This document shows, in pieces, positions 33,512 through 44,875 of a stretch of 64,000 nt of DNA. The notes below the pieces were generated by a model. The model searched no databases and was not told the DNA's origin. It worked only from the letters and a program-made list of their open reading frames with translations. Every line of letters starts with the position of its first letter. The stretch's first letter is position 1. The position numbers and the translations under genes were made by a program. The DNA comes from VAXT01 sp035318925. GTDB lineage: Bacteria > Actinomycetota > Thermoleophilia > Gaiellales > Gaiellaceae. The stretch is taken from the NCBI GenBank assembly GCA_035318925.1, contig DATHDS010000014.1, forward strand, positions 62,001-126,000, written 5' to 3'.

Positions 33512-35164
33512 GTGGAAGCTCTGCGCATCATTCCCCTCGGGGGGCTCGGCGAAGTCGGCAAGAACCTGACCGTTTTCGAGTCGAACGGGGAGATCATCGT
33601 CGTCGACTCGGGCCTCGCCTTTCCTCGTGACGAGCATCTCGGCGTCGACCTCGTCCTGCCGGACTTCGCGTATCTCCGCGAGCGCGCAGACCGGGTACGG
33701 GCGGTTCTGCTCACGCACGCCCACGAGGACCACGTGGGATCGCTGCCGTACCTGATGCGCGAGGTCAAGGTTCCGGAGGTCTGGGGGACCCGGCTGACGC
33801 TCGGCCTCCTCCAGCCCAAGCTCGACGAGCACGGTCTGCTGCACGCCACCGAGCTCAAGGAGGCGCGGCCGGAGGACGGGCCGGTACAGATCGGCCGGTT
33901 CCGCGCGGAGTTCATCCGGATGGCGCACTCCGTCCCCGACACGGTGGCGATCGTGCTCGAGGTGGGGAACCTGCGGGTGCTGCACACCGGCGACTACAAG
34001 ATCGACCATACGCCGGTCGACGGGCTGCGCACGGACGTCGGGCGGCTGGCCGAGGTCGGGAACCGCGGGGTCGATCTCATGCTCGGCGACTCGACGAACG
34101 CGGAGCGCCCTGGGGTCACGGGCTCCGAACGGCTGGTCGGCGAGGCGTTCCGGCAGATCATCCCGGTGCGTGAGGGGCGCGTCCTCATCGCGAGCTTCGC
34201 CTCGAACGTCCACCGCATGCAGCAGGCGGTCGACGTCGCGATCGAGACCGGCCGGAAGGTCTGCGTCGTCGGCCGGTCGATGCGGAAGAACGTCAACATC
34301 GCGCGGAATCTCGGCTACCTCGAGGCCCCGGACGACGCCTTCATCCAGCCGAAGGAGCTGGCAGCGCTGCCGCCGCACGAGGCGCTCGTCCTCTGCACGG
34401 GCAGCCAGGGCGAGCCGCTCTCGGCGCTGACGCGGATCGCCTACAACGACCATCCGACGGTGAGCGTCGAGCGCGGCGACACCGTGATCCTGTCCGCGAA
34501 GCCCGTGCCAGGCAACGAGCTCCGCGTGCACGACACGATCAACAACCTCGCGAAGTCCGGAGCGGAGGTCCTCCATCAGGAGATCGCGAACGTGCACGTC
34601 TCGGGGCACGGAAACGCCGAGGAGCTGCGGACGGTGCTGGGGCTCGTGCGGCCGAAGGCCGTCATGCCGGTGCACGGCGAGTTCCGCATGCTCGCGGCGC
34701 ACGCGCAGCTCGCCCGCGACAGCGGCGTCCCGGCGGACTCGATCGTGCTGGCCGAGAACGGCTCCGTGGTCGAGCTCGACGAGCAAGGCGTGCGGATCGT
34801 CGACCGGGTTGACACGGGCGTCACGTTCGTCGACGGGCTGGGAGTGGGGGATGTGCGCGACGTGGCAATCCGCGACCGCAGGCACCTCTCGGAGCACGGC
34901 ATCCTCATCGTCGTCGCAACCGTCAGCGCGAACGGCGCCCGGCTGAGCGCACCGCCCGAGCTGATCGTCCGCGGCTTCGGCGATTCCGAGCCGCTGCTGG
35001 ACGAGTTGCGGGACGAGGCCGCCGATGTGCTCGACAAGTGCCTCGATGAGAACGTGACCGAGATCAAGCTCCTCCAGGAGCACCTCCACGACGGGCTCGC
35101 CCAGCTCGTGTACGACAGAACGGGGAGGCGGCCCATGATTTTGCCCGTCATAGTGGAAGTGTGA
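33512..35164 (+). CDS. rnj: Ribonuclease J
   Basis: RNase J is a metallo-beta-lactamase/beta-CASP nuclease with endo- and 5'-3' exonuclease activity in mRNA decay and rRNA maturation. The 550-residue protein has GGLGEVGKN at the start, the zinc motif LTHAHEDHVGS (about 68-73), HTGDYKIDHTPVDG, the beta-CASP segment FASNVHRMQQ, and SGHGNAEELR (His) near 365, with the RNase J-specific C-terminal domain. A leaderless-type -10 is six bases upstream. Its end overlaps the next gene as GTGA. It usually lies near dapA and ftsK in actinobacteria, as here. Confidence 0.96.
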   Translation: MEALRIIPLGGLGEVGKNLTVFESNGEIIVVDSGLAFPRDEHLGVDLVLPDFAYLRERADRVRAVLLTHAHEDHVGSLPYLMREVKVPEVWGTRLTLGLLQPKLDEHGLLHATELKEARPEDGPVQIGRFRAEFIRMAHSVPDTVAIVLEVGNLRVLHTGDYKIDHTPVDGLRTDVGRLAEVGNRGVDLMLGDSTNAERPGVTGSERLVGEAFRQIIPVREGRVLIASFASNVHRMQQAVDVAIETGRKVCVVGRSMRKNVNIARNLGYLEAPDDAFIQPKELAALPPHEALVLCTGSQGEPLSALTRIAYNDHPTVSVERGDTVILSAKPVPGNELRVHDTINNLAKSGAEVLHQEIANVHVSGHGNAEELRTVLGLVRPKAVMPVHGEFRMLAAHAQLARDSGVPADSIVLAENGSVVELDEQGVRIVDRVDTGVTFVDGLGVGDVRDVAIRDRRHLSEHGILIVVATVSANGARLSAPPELIVRGFGDSEPLLDELRDEAADVLDKCLDENVTEIKLLQEHLHDGLAQLVYDRTGRRPMILPVIVEV

Positions 35165-35718
35165 GCACTCTGCGAGCACAGCCCGGCTGGCCCGACCTCC
35201 TGGTCGACTATGCGCCCGAGGGAACGGCGACCGCTCAGCGGCTCGTCTCCCAGCTGCGGGCGTGCCAGGTGGCCGCGCTCTCGTTCTGCCGGCTGCTCGA
35301 GCGCTGGGCTCGCGGCGACGCGGAACCGCCGACGCCCGGCGCCCGTGAAGCGGCACTGGCGCGGGCGGCGGAGCGTGCGGAGACGGCCCTCACGGGGCTC
35401 GAAGGGCCGCTGGGGCGCTATCTGCTCGAGCTCCAGGCCGATCAGGCTGAAGGACGTTCCTGGTACGGAGAGCCAGGCAGGGCCGAGCTGATCGAGTGGC
35501 AGCCGGTGCTCCATCGGGCGGGCGTGCGCGCATCTCCCGTGCGGGTGGCGCAGGCCTACCTCGAGCTCGCGGTTCTCGTCCGGGCACTCGAAGGCCTCGA
35601 ATCCGCCGCGCAAATGCGCTCGGCCCCGGACCGCTCGTCTCTCTGGGCGGGCCTGTTCGACCTCCGCGAGAATCTCCTCAACGGCGCGCTGGAAGACCTC
35701 CGGGCCCTCGCGGCCTGA
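35161..35718 (+). CDS. Unknown helical protein, translationally coupled to RNase J
   Basis: I do not recognise a family for this 185-residue protein. It has no signal peptide or membrane segment and is predicted to be nearly all alpha-helical, with Leu/Ala/Arg/Glu-rich helices and a WYGEPGRAELIEW segment near residue 100. The GTG start shares GTGA with the RNase J stop, so its amount should track RNase J. A role as a partner or regulator of RNase J is inference from coupling alone. Confidence 0.75.
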   Translation: MSTLRAQPGWPDLLVDYAPEGTATAQRLVSQLRACQVAALSFCRLLERWARGDAEPPTPGAREAALARAAERAETALTGLEGPLGRYLLELQADQAEGRSWYGEPGRAELIEWQPVLHRAGVRASPVRVAQAYLELAVLVRALEGLESAAQMRSAPDRSSLWAGLFDLRENLLNGALEDLRALAA

Positions 35719-35764
35719 GTCCAACCGTCAGCAACTAAGACACGCCCTTTGCGTCTAAGGCAGC

Positions 35765-37180
35765 ATGAGGGCCGTCCATCTCGGCTCGGGTCTTGCCGCC
35801 GTTGTCGCCGTCTTGCTGGCGGCGAGCATCGCTTCAGGCAATCAGACCAGCCGTCCGGGCCTCGTTCGTCCACTCATCCACGACGAGAGCCCCGCCTGGT
35901 CACCGGACGGCCACTCGATCGCATTCGTGCACCACGTGTGCGACCCGACCCAGCAATCGGGGCTCGACCCTCCTCCTGCCCCTTATTGCTCGGCGCCCGA
36001 AATAGACGTGACAGATATCGCTTCGAGAACGACGACGAAGCTCGCCGAAGGGACGTCTCCGGCGTGGTCGCCCGACAGCACCAGGATCGCGTTCGTCGAG
36101 ACCCGAGACGGTGGGCGCGGGATCTCCCTCGTGGACGCCGACGGAACCGGAGAGCGACGACTGACGACTCCGCCTTCCGGCTCCTACGCCGATTCCGACC
36201 CGCAGTGGTCGCCTGACGGCACGCGCCTCGCGTTCGTCGGCTTCAGGCCGGGGCGGGGCCTGGCCCTGTACGTGATCGACGCAGACGGAACACACGAGCG
36301 GCAACTGACGAGTCCGCCCGTGTTGAACTACTACGGCGACTTGAGCCCTCGATGGTCCCCTGACGGTTCGCGGATCGCGTTTACGGGGTCGCGCGACGGC
36401 ATCGAGCAGATCTGGGTCATCAACGCCGACGGCACCGGCGAGCGGCAATTGACGTACCGGCCCGCGAGCGCCGGCACCCCGGCGTGGTCGCCCGACGGTT
36501 CCTGGATCGCATTCGCCAGGTCTCCGGGTGTGGCGCTTCACCCCGACATCTACAAGATCCGGCCGGACGGATCGGAACTGACTCGCCTCACCCAAACGGA
36601 TGACCTCCCGGAATGGGAGCCATTGTGGTCACCAAGCGGCTCTGCGATCGCCTTCGGGGACGGCGCCAGCGTGTCCTCCATGGCACCCGACGGAACGGCG
36701 CGCCGCGATCTGGGCGCGGGCGTCGGGGACACCTTTGTCGAACGGGGCTATTCGTGGTCGCCGGATGCTTCACGCCTGGCTGTCAGTTGGGAGTTCCTGC
36801 GGCCGGGCGCGAGCGAGAGCCGGATCTACATAGTCGACGCAGAGACCGGCGCGGCGACCGACATCACCGGCGCCTGCACGACCGTGGGCACGCGGCGGGC
36901 AGACATCCTCTGGGGGACCGATGGAGCCGACGTCATCTGCGGCCTGGGCGGCAACGACGTCATCTTCGGCGGAAAAGGGAACGATCTTCTCTACGGCGGC
37001 ACCGGCAACGACCGCATCACGGGTGGCGTCGGTCAGGACGTCCTGGCCGGTGGCGCAGGTCGCGACGCCCTGTTCGCGCGCGACAGTCTGCGCGACCGCC
37101 TCACGGGCGGCGCCGGCAGCGACCGCGGGACGGTCGATCGCCGCGACCGCGTCCGGTCCATCGAGCGGATCGCACATTAG
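35765..37180 (+). CDS. Secreted TolB-like beta-propeller protein with RTX calcium-binding repeats
   Basis: This 471-residue protein begins with a signal peptide (hydrophobic segment about 7-24). It then has seven repeats of the WSPDGxxIAF type (for example ESPAWSPDGHSIAFV and LSPRWSPDGSRIAFT) which would form a WD40-like propeller, and ends with RTX nonapeptides (GGNDVIFGGKGNDLLYGG and similar) that bind calcium in the outside medium. The combination suggests an extracellular calcium-stabilised protein. Its target is unknown. A calcium- or wall-binding role is only inferred. Confidence 0.88.
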   Translation: MRAVHLGSGLAAVVAVLLAASIASGNQTSRPGLVRPLIHDESPAWSPDGHSIAFVHHVCDPTQQSGLDPPPAPYCSAPEIDVTDIASRTTTKLAEGTSPAWSPDSTRIAFVETRDGGRGISLVDADGTGERRLTTPPSGSYADSDPQWSPDGTRLAFVGFRPGRGLALYVIDADGTHERQLTSPPVLNYYGDLSPRWSPDGSRIAFTGSRDGIEQIWVINADGTGERQLTYRPASAGTPAWSPDGSWIAFARSPGVALHPDIYKIRPDGSELTRLTQTDDLPEWEPLWSPSGSAIAFGDGASVSSMAPDGTARRDLGAGVGDTFVERGYSWSPDASRLAVSWEFLRPGASESRIYIVDAETGAATDITGACTTVGTRRADILWGTDGADVICGLGGNDVIFGGKGNDLLYGGTGNDRITGGVGQDVLAGGAGRDALFARDSLRDRLTGGAGSDRGTVDRRDRVRSIERIAH

Positions 37181-37208
37181 GTCTGCGGGAGGGGTCGGCC
37201 GGCTCGCG

Positions 37209-37214
37209 TAGAAC
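37209..37214 (+). promoter_or_regulatory. Candidate -10 element for ftsK
   Basis: TAGAAC followed by 9 bases and the ATG at 37224. The leader would be at most a few bases. Confidence 0.4.
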
Positions 37215-37223
37215 GACGCCGCT

Positions 37224-39407
37224 ATGGCGCGGCGACGTACGAAGCGCGTGCTCAGGCCTCGCACGCCCTCGCGCGTGCGGAAGACCAAGCGCACGAAGAG
37301 AAAGGCAGCCCGGGGGCACCACCATCCCGAGCTGTCCGGGCTCGTCCTGGTCGCGCTCGGTGTCTTCCTCGCCTCGGTGCTCTGGGCCGGCTGGAACGGA
37401 GGCTACGTCGGCCTCTGGATCGCCGACGGGCTGAGAGCGCTCGCGGGCGGCGCCGCGTATGGACTGCCGCTGGCGCTCGTCGTGATCGGCGCCCTGATGG
37501 TTGGCCGCAGCGACCTGGTCGACGTGCGTCCCTTCCGGACCGGGCTCGCCGTCCTGACGCTCGGGGTCATGCTCGCGCTGGGCGACCAGGGCGGCTACGT
37601 CGGAAGAGGCCTCGGCCACGTGCTCGGCCTGGCGCTGGGCGGCACCGGGGTTGCGATCGTCGGCATCCTCGGGGTGCTGGCGGGGACATTGCTTTTGACC
37701 GGCGCCTCGGCCGGCGCGCTTCTGCGCCGTTCCGGTACCGCCGTCCGCCGCACGGCGACCGCGGCGCGCCGCTCGCTCGACCGGCCCGAGCTGGCGCAGG
37801 AACCACCCGAGCTGATCTCAACCGCGAACGCGGCCCCCGTCCCGCTCGTGGACGCCGCCTCGGCGTTCCCGGACGTCGTCGGCATGGCCGAGCAGGCGCC
37901 GCTGATCCCGTTCCCGGAGCCGAACACCGAGGAGATGCCATCCCAGGAAAGCCTCTTCAACGCATCGCCTGCAATCGACGACTACAAGCTGCCCGATCGG
38001 AAGCTCCTACGGAAATCCGGAACGGCCGGCAAGCCGACTGCCGAGGCAAACGGACACGTCGCCCAGGCGCTCACGCAGGCGCTCGCCGACTTCGGCGTGC
38101 AGGCCTCCGTCGTCGGCGAGATCACGGGCCCACGCGTCACCCGTTACGAGCTCCAGCTCGCCCCCGGAACGAAGATGTCGAAGGTCGCCGCGCTCAAGGA
38201 CGACCTCTCGTACGCGCTCGCAACGACCGAGATCCGCATCCTCGCCCCGATCCCGGGCAAGCAGGCGGTCGGCGTCGAAGTGCCCAACCTGTCCCCGAAC
38301 CTCGTCACGCTCGGGGACATCTACGACGACCTGCCGCAGACGGCGAGCCCGCTCGCGGTCTGGCTCGGCAAGGACATCTCCGGCACCGCCGTCTGGACCG
38401 ACCTCGCGCGGATGCCGCACATCCTGATCGCCGGCACCACGGGCTCCGGAAAGTCCGGCTGCATCAACACGATCCTCACGTCGGTGCTGCTCCGAGCGAC
38501 GCCCGACGACGTGCGGATGATCCTCATCGACCCGAAGCGCATCGAGCTCAGCCACTACGAGTCGATTCCCCACCTGCTCGCGCCCGTCGTCTCCAGCCCG
38601 AAGGAGGCGACTGCGGTGCTCGCCAACGTGATCGCCGAGATGGAGCGCCGGTACGAACAGCTGAGCAAGGTGCGCGCCAGGAACCTCCCGGAGGCGAACC
38701 GCGCCTACCGCGAGCGCGGCGAGCCGCAGCTGCCGTACCTGCTTGTCGTGATCGACGAGCTCGCCGACCTGATGATGATCTCGCCGCAGGCGGTCGAGGA
38801 CGCGATCATCCGCCTCGCGCAGAAGTCCCGCGCGGTCGGCATCCATCTCGTGCTTGCCACGCAGCGCCCCTCGGTGGACGTGATCACCGGCATGATCAAG
38901 GCGAACGTCCCGTCGCGGATCGCCTTCGCCGTCTCCAGCCAGACCGACTCGCGCGTGATCATCGACCAGGGCGGGGCCGAGAGCCTCCTGGGCCAGGGCG
39001 ACATGCTCTTCAAGCCGCTCGGCACTTCCCGCATGCAGCGCGTCCAGGGCGCCTACGTGGGCGAGGAAGAGATCGCGCTCATCGTCGAGCAGTGCCGGGG
39101 CCAGCGCGAGCAGGAGCTCGACGCGTCGCTGCTCGAGGCGCCCGAGCCTCCGCCCGGGGAAGAGGACGCCGGCGACGGCGAGTTCGACCCCGACGAGGAT
39201 CCGCTGCTCGACCGCGCGATCGAGATCGTCGTCCAGGCTCAGACCGCGTCCACCTCGCTCCTCCAGCGGCGCCTCCGCGTGGGCTACACCCGCGCAGGAC
39301 GGCTGATCGACATGCTCGAGCGCCGCGGGATCATCAGCGGGTACGAAGGCTCGAAGCCGCGCCGCGTGCTCGTTGAGGAAGGCCAGCTCGACCGAATTCT
39401 GAGCTAA
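37224..39407 (+). CDS. ftsK: FtsK/SpoIIIE DNA translocase
   Basis: FtsK pumps chromosomal DNA through the division septum and helps dimer resolution. The 727-residue protein has a highly basic N terminus, four membrane segments (about 37-155), a linker, and a RecA-like motor with Walker A GTTGSGKSGCI (about 403-411), the Walker B region YLLVVIDELADLMM and ATQRPSVDVITGMIKANVPSRIAF. The C-terminal gamma winged helix (TSLLQRRLRVGYTRAGRLID) recognises orienting DNA motifs. A short linker makes it smaller than the E. coli protein. Confidence 0.96.
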   Translation: MARRRTKRVLRPRTPSRVRKTKRTKRKAARGHHHPELSGLVLVALGVFLASVLWAGWNGGYVGLWIADGLRALAGGAAYGLPLALVVIGALMVGRSDLVDVRPFRTGLAVLTLGVMLALGDQGGYVGRGLGHVLGLALGGTGVAIVGILGVLAGTLLLTGASAGALLRRSGTAVRRTATAARRSLDRPELAQEPPELISTANAAPVPLVDAASAFPDVVGMAEQAPLIPFPEPNTEEMPSQESLFNASPAIDDYKLPDRKLLRKSGTAGKPTAEANGHVAQALTQALADFGVQASVVGEITGPRVTRYELQLAPGTKMSKVAALKDDLSYALATTEIRILAPIPGKQAVGVEVPNLSPNLVTLGDIYDDLPQTASPLAVWLGKDISGTAVWTDLARMPHILIAGTTGSGKSGCINTILTSVLLRATPDDVRMILIDPKRIELSHYESIPHLLAPVVSSPKEATAVLANVIAEMERRYEQLSKVRARNLPEANRAYRERGEPQLPYLLVVIDELADLMMISPQAVEDAIIRLAQKSRAVGIHLVLATQRPSVDVITGMIKANVPSRIAFAVSSQTDSRVIIDQGGAESLLGQGDMLFKPLGTSRMQRVQGAYVGEEEIALIVEQCRGQREQELDASLLEAPEPPPGEEDAGDGEFDPDEDPLLDRAIEIVVQAQTASTSLLQRRLRVGYTRAGRLIDMLERRGIISGYEGSKPRRVLVEEGQLDRILS

Positions 39408-39468
39408 CGATTGCCTGCTCGTTTAGCATCGCTCTCTTGAATTACACAATGGGTCGGAGGAGGGTGCT

Positions 39469-40527
39469 GTGCTAGGAAGGCGATGGACGTGGCTGCTGTT
39501 TGCAGTCCTGGTGCTCCTGGTTGCGGTCGGGGCGTCGAGCTGCGGCGGCAAGAAGAAGAGCAGCGGTGGCACTGCGACGAGCGAGAAGAAGCCAGTGGTC
39601 GCTGCGCTCGTCAGTGACGTCGGCAAATTCAACGACCGCTCGTTCAACCAGTCGCAGCTCGAAGGCCTGAACAGGGCCAAGAGCGAGCTCGGCGTAAGCA
39701 CGCTGCCGCTGCAGTCGAATCAGGTCAGCGACTACATCCCGAACCTGACGTCCGCCGTGCGGCAGAACGCGGACCTCGTCATCTCCGCTGGCTTCCTGCT
39801 CGCGCAGGCGACCGCGACGATGGCGAAGAAGTTCCCCGACAGGCACTTCGCGATCACCGACTACCCGGTCGAGGCGGCACCGTTTGCAGACAAGAAGGGC
39901 AAGCCGCTCTTCACGAACGTCGAGGGCCTCACCTATCAGGCGAACGAGTCGGGCTGCCTTGTCGGCAACCTCGCCGCGAACATGGTGAAGAAGCAGGGCG
40001 GCAAGCAGGTGATCGGCGCCGTCGGTGGGATCAAGATCCCGCCGGTCGACATCTGGATCGCCGGTTACCAGTACTGCGCGAAGCTCGCGAACCCGGGGAT
40101 CACGGTTCTCGTCGGCTACTCGCAGGACTTCGTGGCCGCCGACAAGTGCAAGACGGTGGCCGAGAACCAGATCTCGCAGGGGGCGCAGGTGCTGTTCCAG
40201 GTCGCGGGCGGTTGCGGCCTCGGCACGCTCAAGGCCGCGGACGCTGCCGGCATCTGGGGCATCGGCGTCGACAAGGACCAGTACAACGACGCCAAGCGCG
40301 TGCTGACGAGCGGTGTCAAGCGGGTGGACACCGGCGTCTACGACACTGTCAAGCAGGTCCAGGACGGCAAGTTCGCCGGTGGGACCGACCTCAACTTCAA
40401 CCTGGCAAACGGCGGCATGGACGTCGGGAAGATCAACCCCGCCGTCCCGAAAGACCTGATCGACAAGATGAACGCACTCAAGCAGCAGATCATCGACGGG
40501 AAGGTGAAAGTCCCGGCAGCGCTGTAG
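39469..40527 (+). CDS. BMP-family nucleoside ABC transporter substrate-binding lipoprotein
   Basis: This 352-residue protein is the periplasm-type solute-binding component of a basic membrane protein (BMP) ABC importer. It has a signal peptide with lipobox VGASSC (Cys 25), then a Gly/Ser/Lys linker and the BMP domain (VAALVSDVGKFNDRSFNQS, AITDYPVEAAPF, GYSQDFVAADKCK, GIGVDKDQYND). Characterised BMP proteins bind purine nucleosides. The GTG start has GGAGGAGG close upstream. The ATPase and two permeases follow. Confidence 0.94.
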   Translation: MLGRRWTWLLFAVLVLLVAVGASSCGGKKKSSGGTATSEKKPVVAALVSDVGKFNDRSFNQSQLEGLNRAKSELGVSTLPLQSNQVSDYIPNLTSAVRQNADLVISAGFLLAQATATMAKKFPDRHFAITDYPVEAAPFADKKGKPLFTNVEGLTYQANESGCLVGNLAANMVKKQGGKQVIGAVGGIKIPPVDIWIAGYQYCAKLANPGITVLVGYSQDFVAADKCKTVAENQISQGAQVLFQVAGGCGLGTLKAADAAGIWGIGVDKDQYNDAKRVLTSGVKRVDTGVYDTVKQVQDGKFAGGTDLNFNLANGGMDVGKINPAVPKDLIDKMNALKQQIIDGKVKVPAAL

Positions 40528-40553
40528 AAAACGACCAGCTCTCCGCTGCTCCC

Positions 40554-40559
40554 TAGAAT
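40554..40559 (+). promoter_or_regulatory. -10 element for the ABC ATPase
   Basis: TAGAAT followed by 9 bases and the GTG at 40569. It implies that the ATPase and permeases can be transcribed separately from the binding protein. Confidence 0.45.
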
Positions 40560-40568
40560 CCTCGGGCA

Positions 40569-42091
<1,523 letters not shown>

Positions 42092-42095
<4 letters not shown>

Positions 42096-43318
42096 GCGAG
42101 CCTCTCCCACCGGCACCGACACCGCCCGATCCGGAGACGCCGCCGACGACCCTGGCCGGTCGGCTGGCGCTCTACCAGCGTGCGGGCGGAATCGCGACCC
42201 CGCTCGCCACGGCGCTGCTCGCCTTCGCGATCAGCGGCCTGGTCGTGCTCGCGACCGGCCACAACCCGATCCTCGCCTACCGGGACATCATCAAGGGGGC
42301 CGGCCTCGACTGGCTCTTGCACCCGTGGCGGACCAACACTGCCGAGACCGCCCCCTACAACCTCACGCAGACGCTGCTCCAGACGACGACGCTGATCCTG
42401 ACCGGGCTGGCGGTCGCCTTCGCGTTCCGCTGCGGCCTCTTCAACATCGGCGGGCAGGGCCAGTACTTCATGGGGATCTTCTGCGCGACCTGGGTCGGCG
42501 TGTCTTTCAGCGGCATGGCTCGGCCCGCTCACATCCTGCTCGGGGTCGGGGCCGCCGCTCTGGCGGGAGCCTGCTGGGCCGCGATCGCCGGCTTTCTGAA
42601 GGCGGCCGTGGGCGCGCATGAGGTGATCACGACGATCATGCTCAACTGGATCGCCTACTGGATCGGGAACTACCTCTTCCAGCAGGGCGGCCCGCTCCAA
42701 GGCGAGGCGAACAAGCCGCTCGACATCCCGATCTCGGGCGACATCGCGCACAGCGCGAGGCTGCCGGTGTTCTGGGGCGACCCCGACCTCCAGGGGCTGC
42801 ACATCGGGTTCTTCGTCGCGATCGCGGCGCTCGTCGTCTTCTGGGCGATCCTGAACCGGACGACGCTCGGCTACGAGGTGCGCGCGGTGGGCTACAACCC
42901 GGACGCGGCCGCCTACGGCGGGATCAAGGTGCGGACGAACTACGTGCGCGCAATGGCCATCTCCGGCGCATTCGCCGGGCTCGCCGGCGGGCTCGACATG
43001 CTCGGCTATCTGCATCACATCGGGACATCCGACGTGCAGGCCTCGTCGATCGGGTTCCTGGGGATCGCGGTGGCGCTGCTCGGGCGCAACACCGCGATCG
43101 GCACGGGACTCGCGGCCTTGCTGTTTGGCGCGCTCCTCTTCGGAACGACGCACGGGTTGCAGTCGAACGTGATCGACCCCAGCCTCGCGGGCCACCTGAC
43201 CGAGTTGATCCAGGGGCTCGTCGTCCTGTTCGTGGGAGCCGACCTGCTGATCCTGTCCATCTGGCGGGCGCGCGGACGAATCCGCCGCCGGGCCGCCGTC
43301 CAGGAGCCGGTGAAGTGA
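42092..43318 (+). CDS. Nucleoside ABC transporter permease (first)
   Basis: This 408-residue polytopic membrane protein has a proline-rich N terminus and about nine to ten hydrophobic segments with FAFRCGLFNIGGQGQYFMG and GLGLA/NVIDP motifs typical of BPD_transp_2 permeases of BMP importers. The EVITTIMLNWIAYW segment is also characteristic. It overlaps the ATPase and the second permease by 4 bases each, so the permeases and ATPase are expected to be made in a fixed ratio. Confidence 0.92.
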
Positions 43319-44523
43319 GCGTCTATCTCGGGAATCTCGACCGAGCCGTGCGCAAGCGGGCCCTGCAGCCGAAAACGGTCGCCGCCTACGGCTTCGCGCT
43401 CGGCGCGCTCGCCTTCTGGCTGACGATCCCGCCTTTCACGACCCGCTCCCCGATCTGGCCCGCGCTCGTCGGCATCCTCGCCGCGCTCGCGGGGGTCTTC
43501 GCGGTCTCGCGGGGGGAGCGAAGGGCCGGCTGGGGCGCGGTCCTCGTCGGCGTGATCGGCATCGGGCTCGGTGTCCTTGCGACGCGCTCGAGCGCCGGCA
43601 ACCTCCAGGAGGTCTTCACGGCGAGCCTGATCGCCTCGATGCTCGTCTTCGCGACGCCGCTCACGTTTGCGGCCATCGGGGGCATGTTCTCCGAGCGCTC
43701 GGGCGTCGTGAACATCGGCCTGGAGGGGATGATGCTGATGGGCGCGTTCTGGGGCATCTGGGGCGCCGACAAGACAGGAAGCTGGATCAGCGGCGTGCTC
43801 ATCGCGTTGATCGCCGGGGGCCTGCTCGCACTCGTGCACGCGTTCTTCGCGATCCAGCTCCGGGCCGACCAGATCGTCGGCGGGGTAGCGGTCAACTTCC
43901 TCGCGCTCGGGATCACCGGCTACTTCTTCGTCCAGCTCTATCACGGCGAGAACGTGCCGACCGGCGTCTCGCAGATCCCCGACGTCAATCTCGCGGACAA
44001 GTCGAACCACTCGTTCCTCGCGGTCGCCTTCGGGCACCTGAACCTGATGATCTGGGTCGCGATGGCGCTCGTCGTCGTCTCGTACTTCGTCATGTTCAAG
44101 ACGCCGATCGGCCTGCGCATCCGGGCCTGCGGAGAGCATCCCCGGGCCGCCGATACTGTGGGGATCAACGTCTACGCCCTCCGCTACATGTCGGTCGTCC
44201 TCTCGGGGATGCTGGCGGCCGCGGGCGGCGCGTACCTGACCGTGGGCTACCTCAACACCTACAACGAGAACGTGACCGCCGGGCGCGGATTCATCGCGCT
44301 AGCAGCGCTCATCTTCGGAAACTGGCGGCCCTTCGGCGCCTTCGGCGCGGCCTTGCTGTTCGGCCTCTCGACGGCGATCGCCTTCCGGCTGCCCGTCTAC
44401 TCCGCGTCCGCCGCCACGCTCTTCCAGGCCCTTCCGTATGTGATCACGTTGATAGCGGTCGCCGGGGTCATCGGCCGCTCGATCCCACCAGCTGCGGTTG
44501 GCCGTCCCTACGTCAAGCAGTAA
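43315..44523 (+). CDS. Nucleoside ABC transporter permease (second)
   Basis: This 402-residue permease is the second half of the membrane channel. About ten hydrophobic segments, the MFSERSGVVNIGLEGMMLMG motif and QIVGGVAVNFLALGITGYF mark the partner permease of BMP-type importers. GTGA overlap with the first permease. A small membrane protein gene overlaps its end by 26 bases. Confidence 0.92.
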   Translation: MSVYLGNLDRAVRKRALQPKTVAAYGFALGALAFWLTIPPFTTRSPIWPALVGILAALAGVFAVSRGERRAGWGAVLVGVIGIGLGVLATRSSAGNLQEVFTASLIASMLVFATPLTFAAIGGMFSERSGVVNIGLEGMMLMGAFWGIWGADKTGSWISGVLIALIAGGLLALVHAFFAIQLRADQIVGGVAVNFLALGITGYFFVQLYHGENVPTGVSQIPDVNLADKSNHSFLAVAFGHLNLMIWVAMALVVVSYFVMFKTPIGLRIRACGEHPRAADTVGINVYALRYMSVVLSGMLAAAGGAYLTVGYLNTYNENVTAGRGFIALAALIFGNWRPFGAFGAALLFGLSTAIAFRLPVYSASAATLFQALPYVITLIAVAGVIGRSIPPAAVGRPYVKQ

Positions 44524-44860
44524 CGGGCCCCGGCCGCGGAACCGCGCGGCAGGCTGGTCGGTCGTCGTCGCGCTGCTCGCCCTCGCGGCGATTCCCGCGG
44601 CGGCCGAGGTCACCGAGCGGCGAAGCGATCTGCGCCTCATCCACGCCGGTTTCGCGGTGCCGCTCGCCGCCGTGCTCGCCATCGTCGCGATCCGCCTCGC
44701 CGCACGGGCCCGCCGCCGGCTCGAGCGCACCCTCGGGCGGGCCGGCGGCCGGCGATCGGCGCGAGTGGGGCGGGTTCTGGGCTGGCTCGCGCTGTACGTC
44801 GCGCTGATCGCGTCCATCTCGCTGGGCGTCTATGCGATCGAGTACTACCTCTTGTCGTAA
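44498..44860 (+). CDS. Small three-helix membrane protein
   Basis: This 120-residue protein has three hydrophobic segments (about 19-36, 52-68 and 95-113) separated by an Arg-rich loop. The TTG start lies inside the second permease. Its position before the RodZ-like gene is the only clue to its job. No known family is recognised. Confidence 0.65.
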   Translation: MAVPTSSSNGPRPRNRAAGWSVVVALLALAAIPAAAEVTERRSDLRLIHAGFAVPLAAVLAIVAIRLAARARRRLERTLGRAGGRRSARVGRVLGWLALYVALIASISLGVYAIEYYLLS

Positions 44861-44863
44861 ACT
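44858..44863 (+). promoter_or_regulatory. Candidate -10 element for the RodZ-like gene
   Basis: TAAACT overlaps the stop of the upstream gene and is 12 bases before the GTG at 44876. Confidence 0.35.
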
Positions 44864-44875
44864 CCCAGGCTCCCC

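Noticed and set aside
39408..39468. Purine riboswitch before the BMP importer
   Set aside because: The gap of about 60 bases is too short and shows no conserved junction; no riboswitch is supported.
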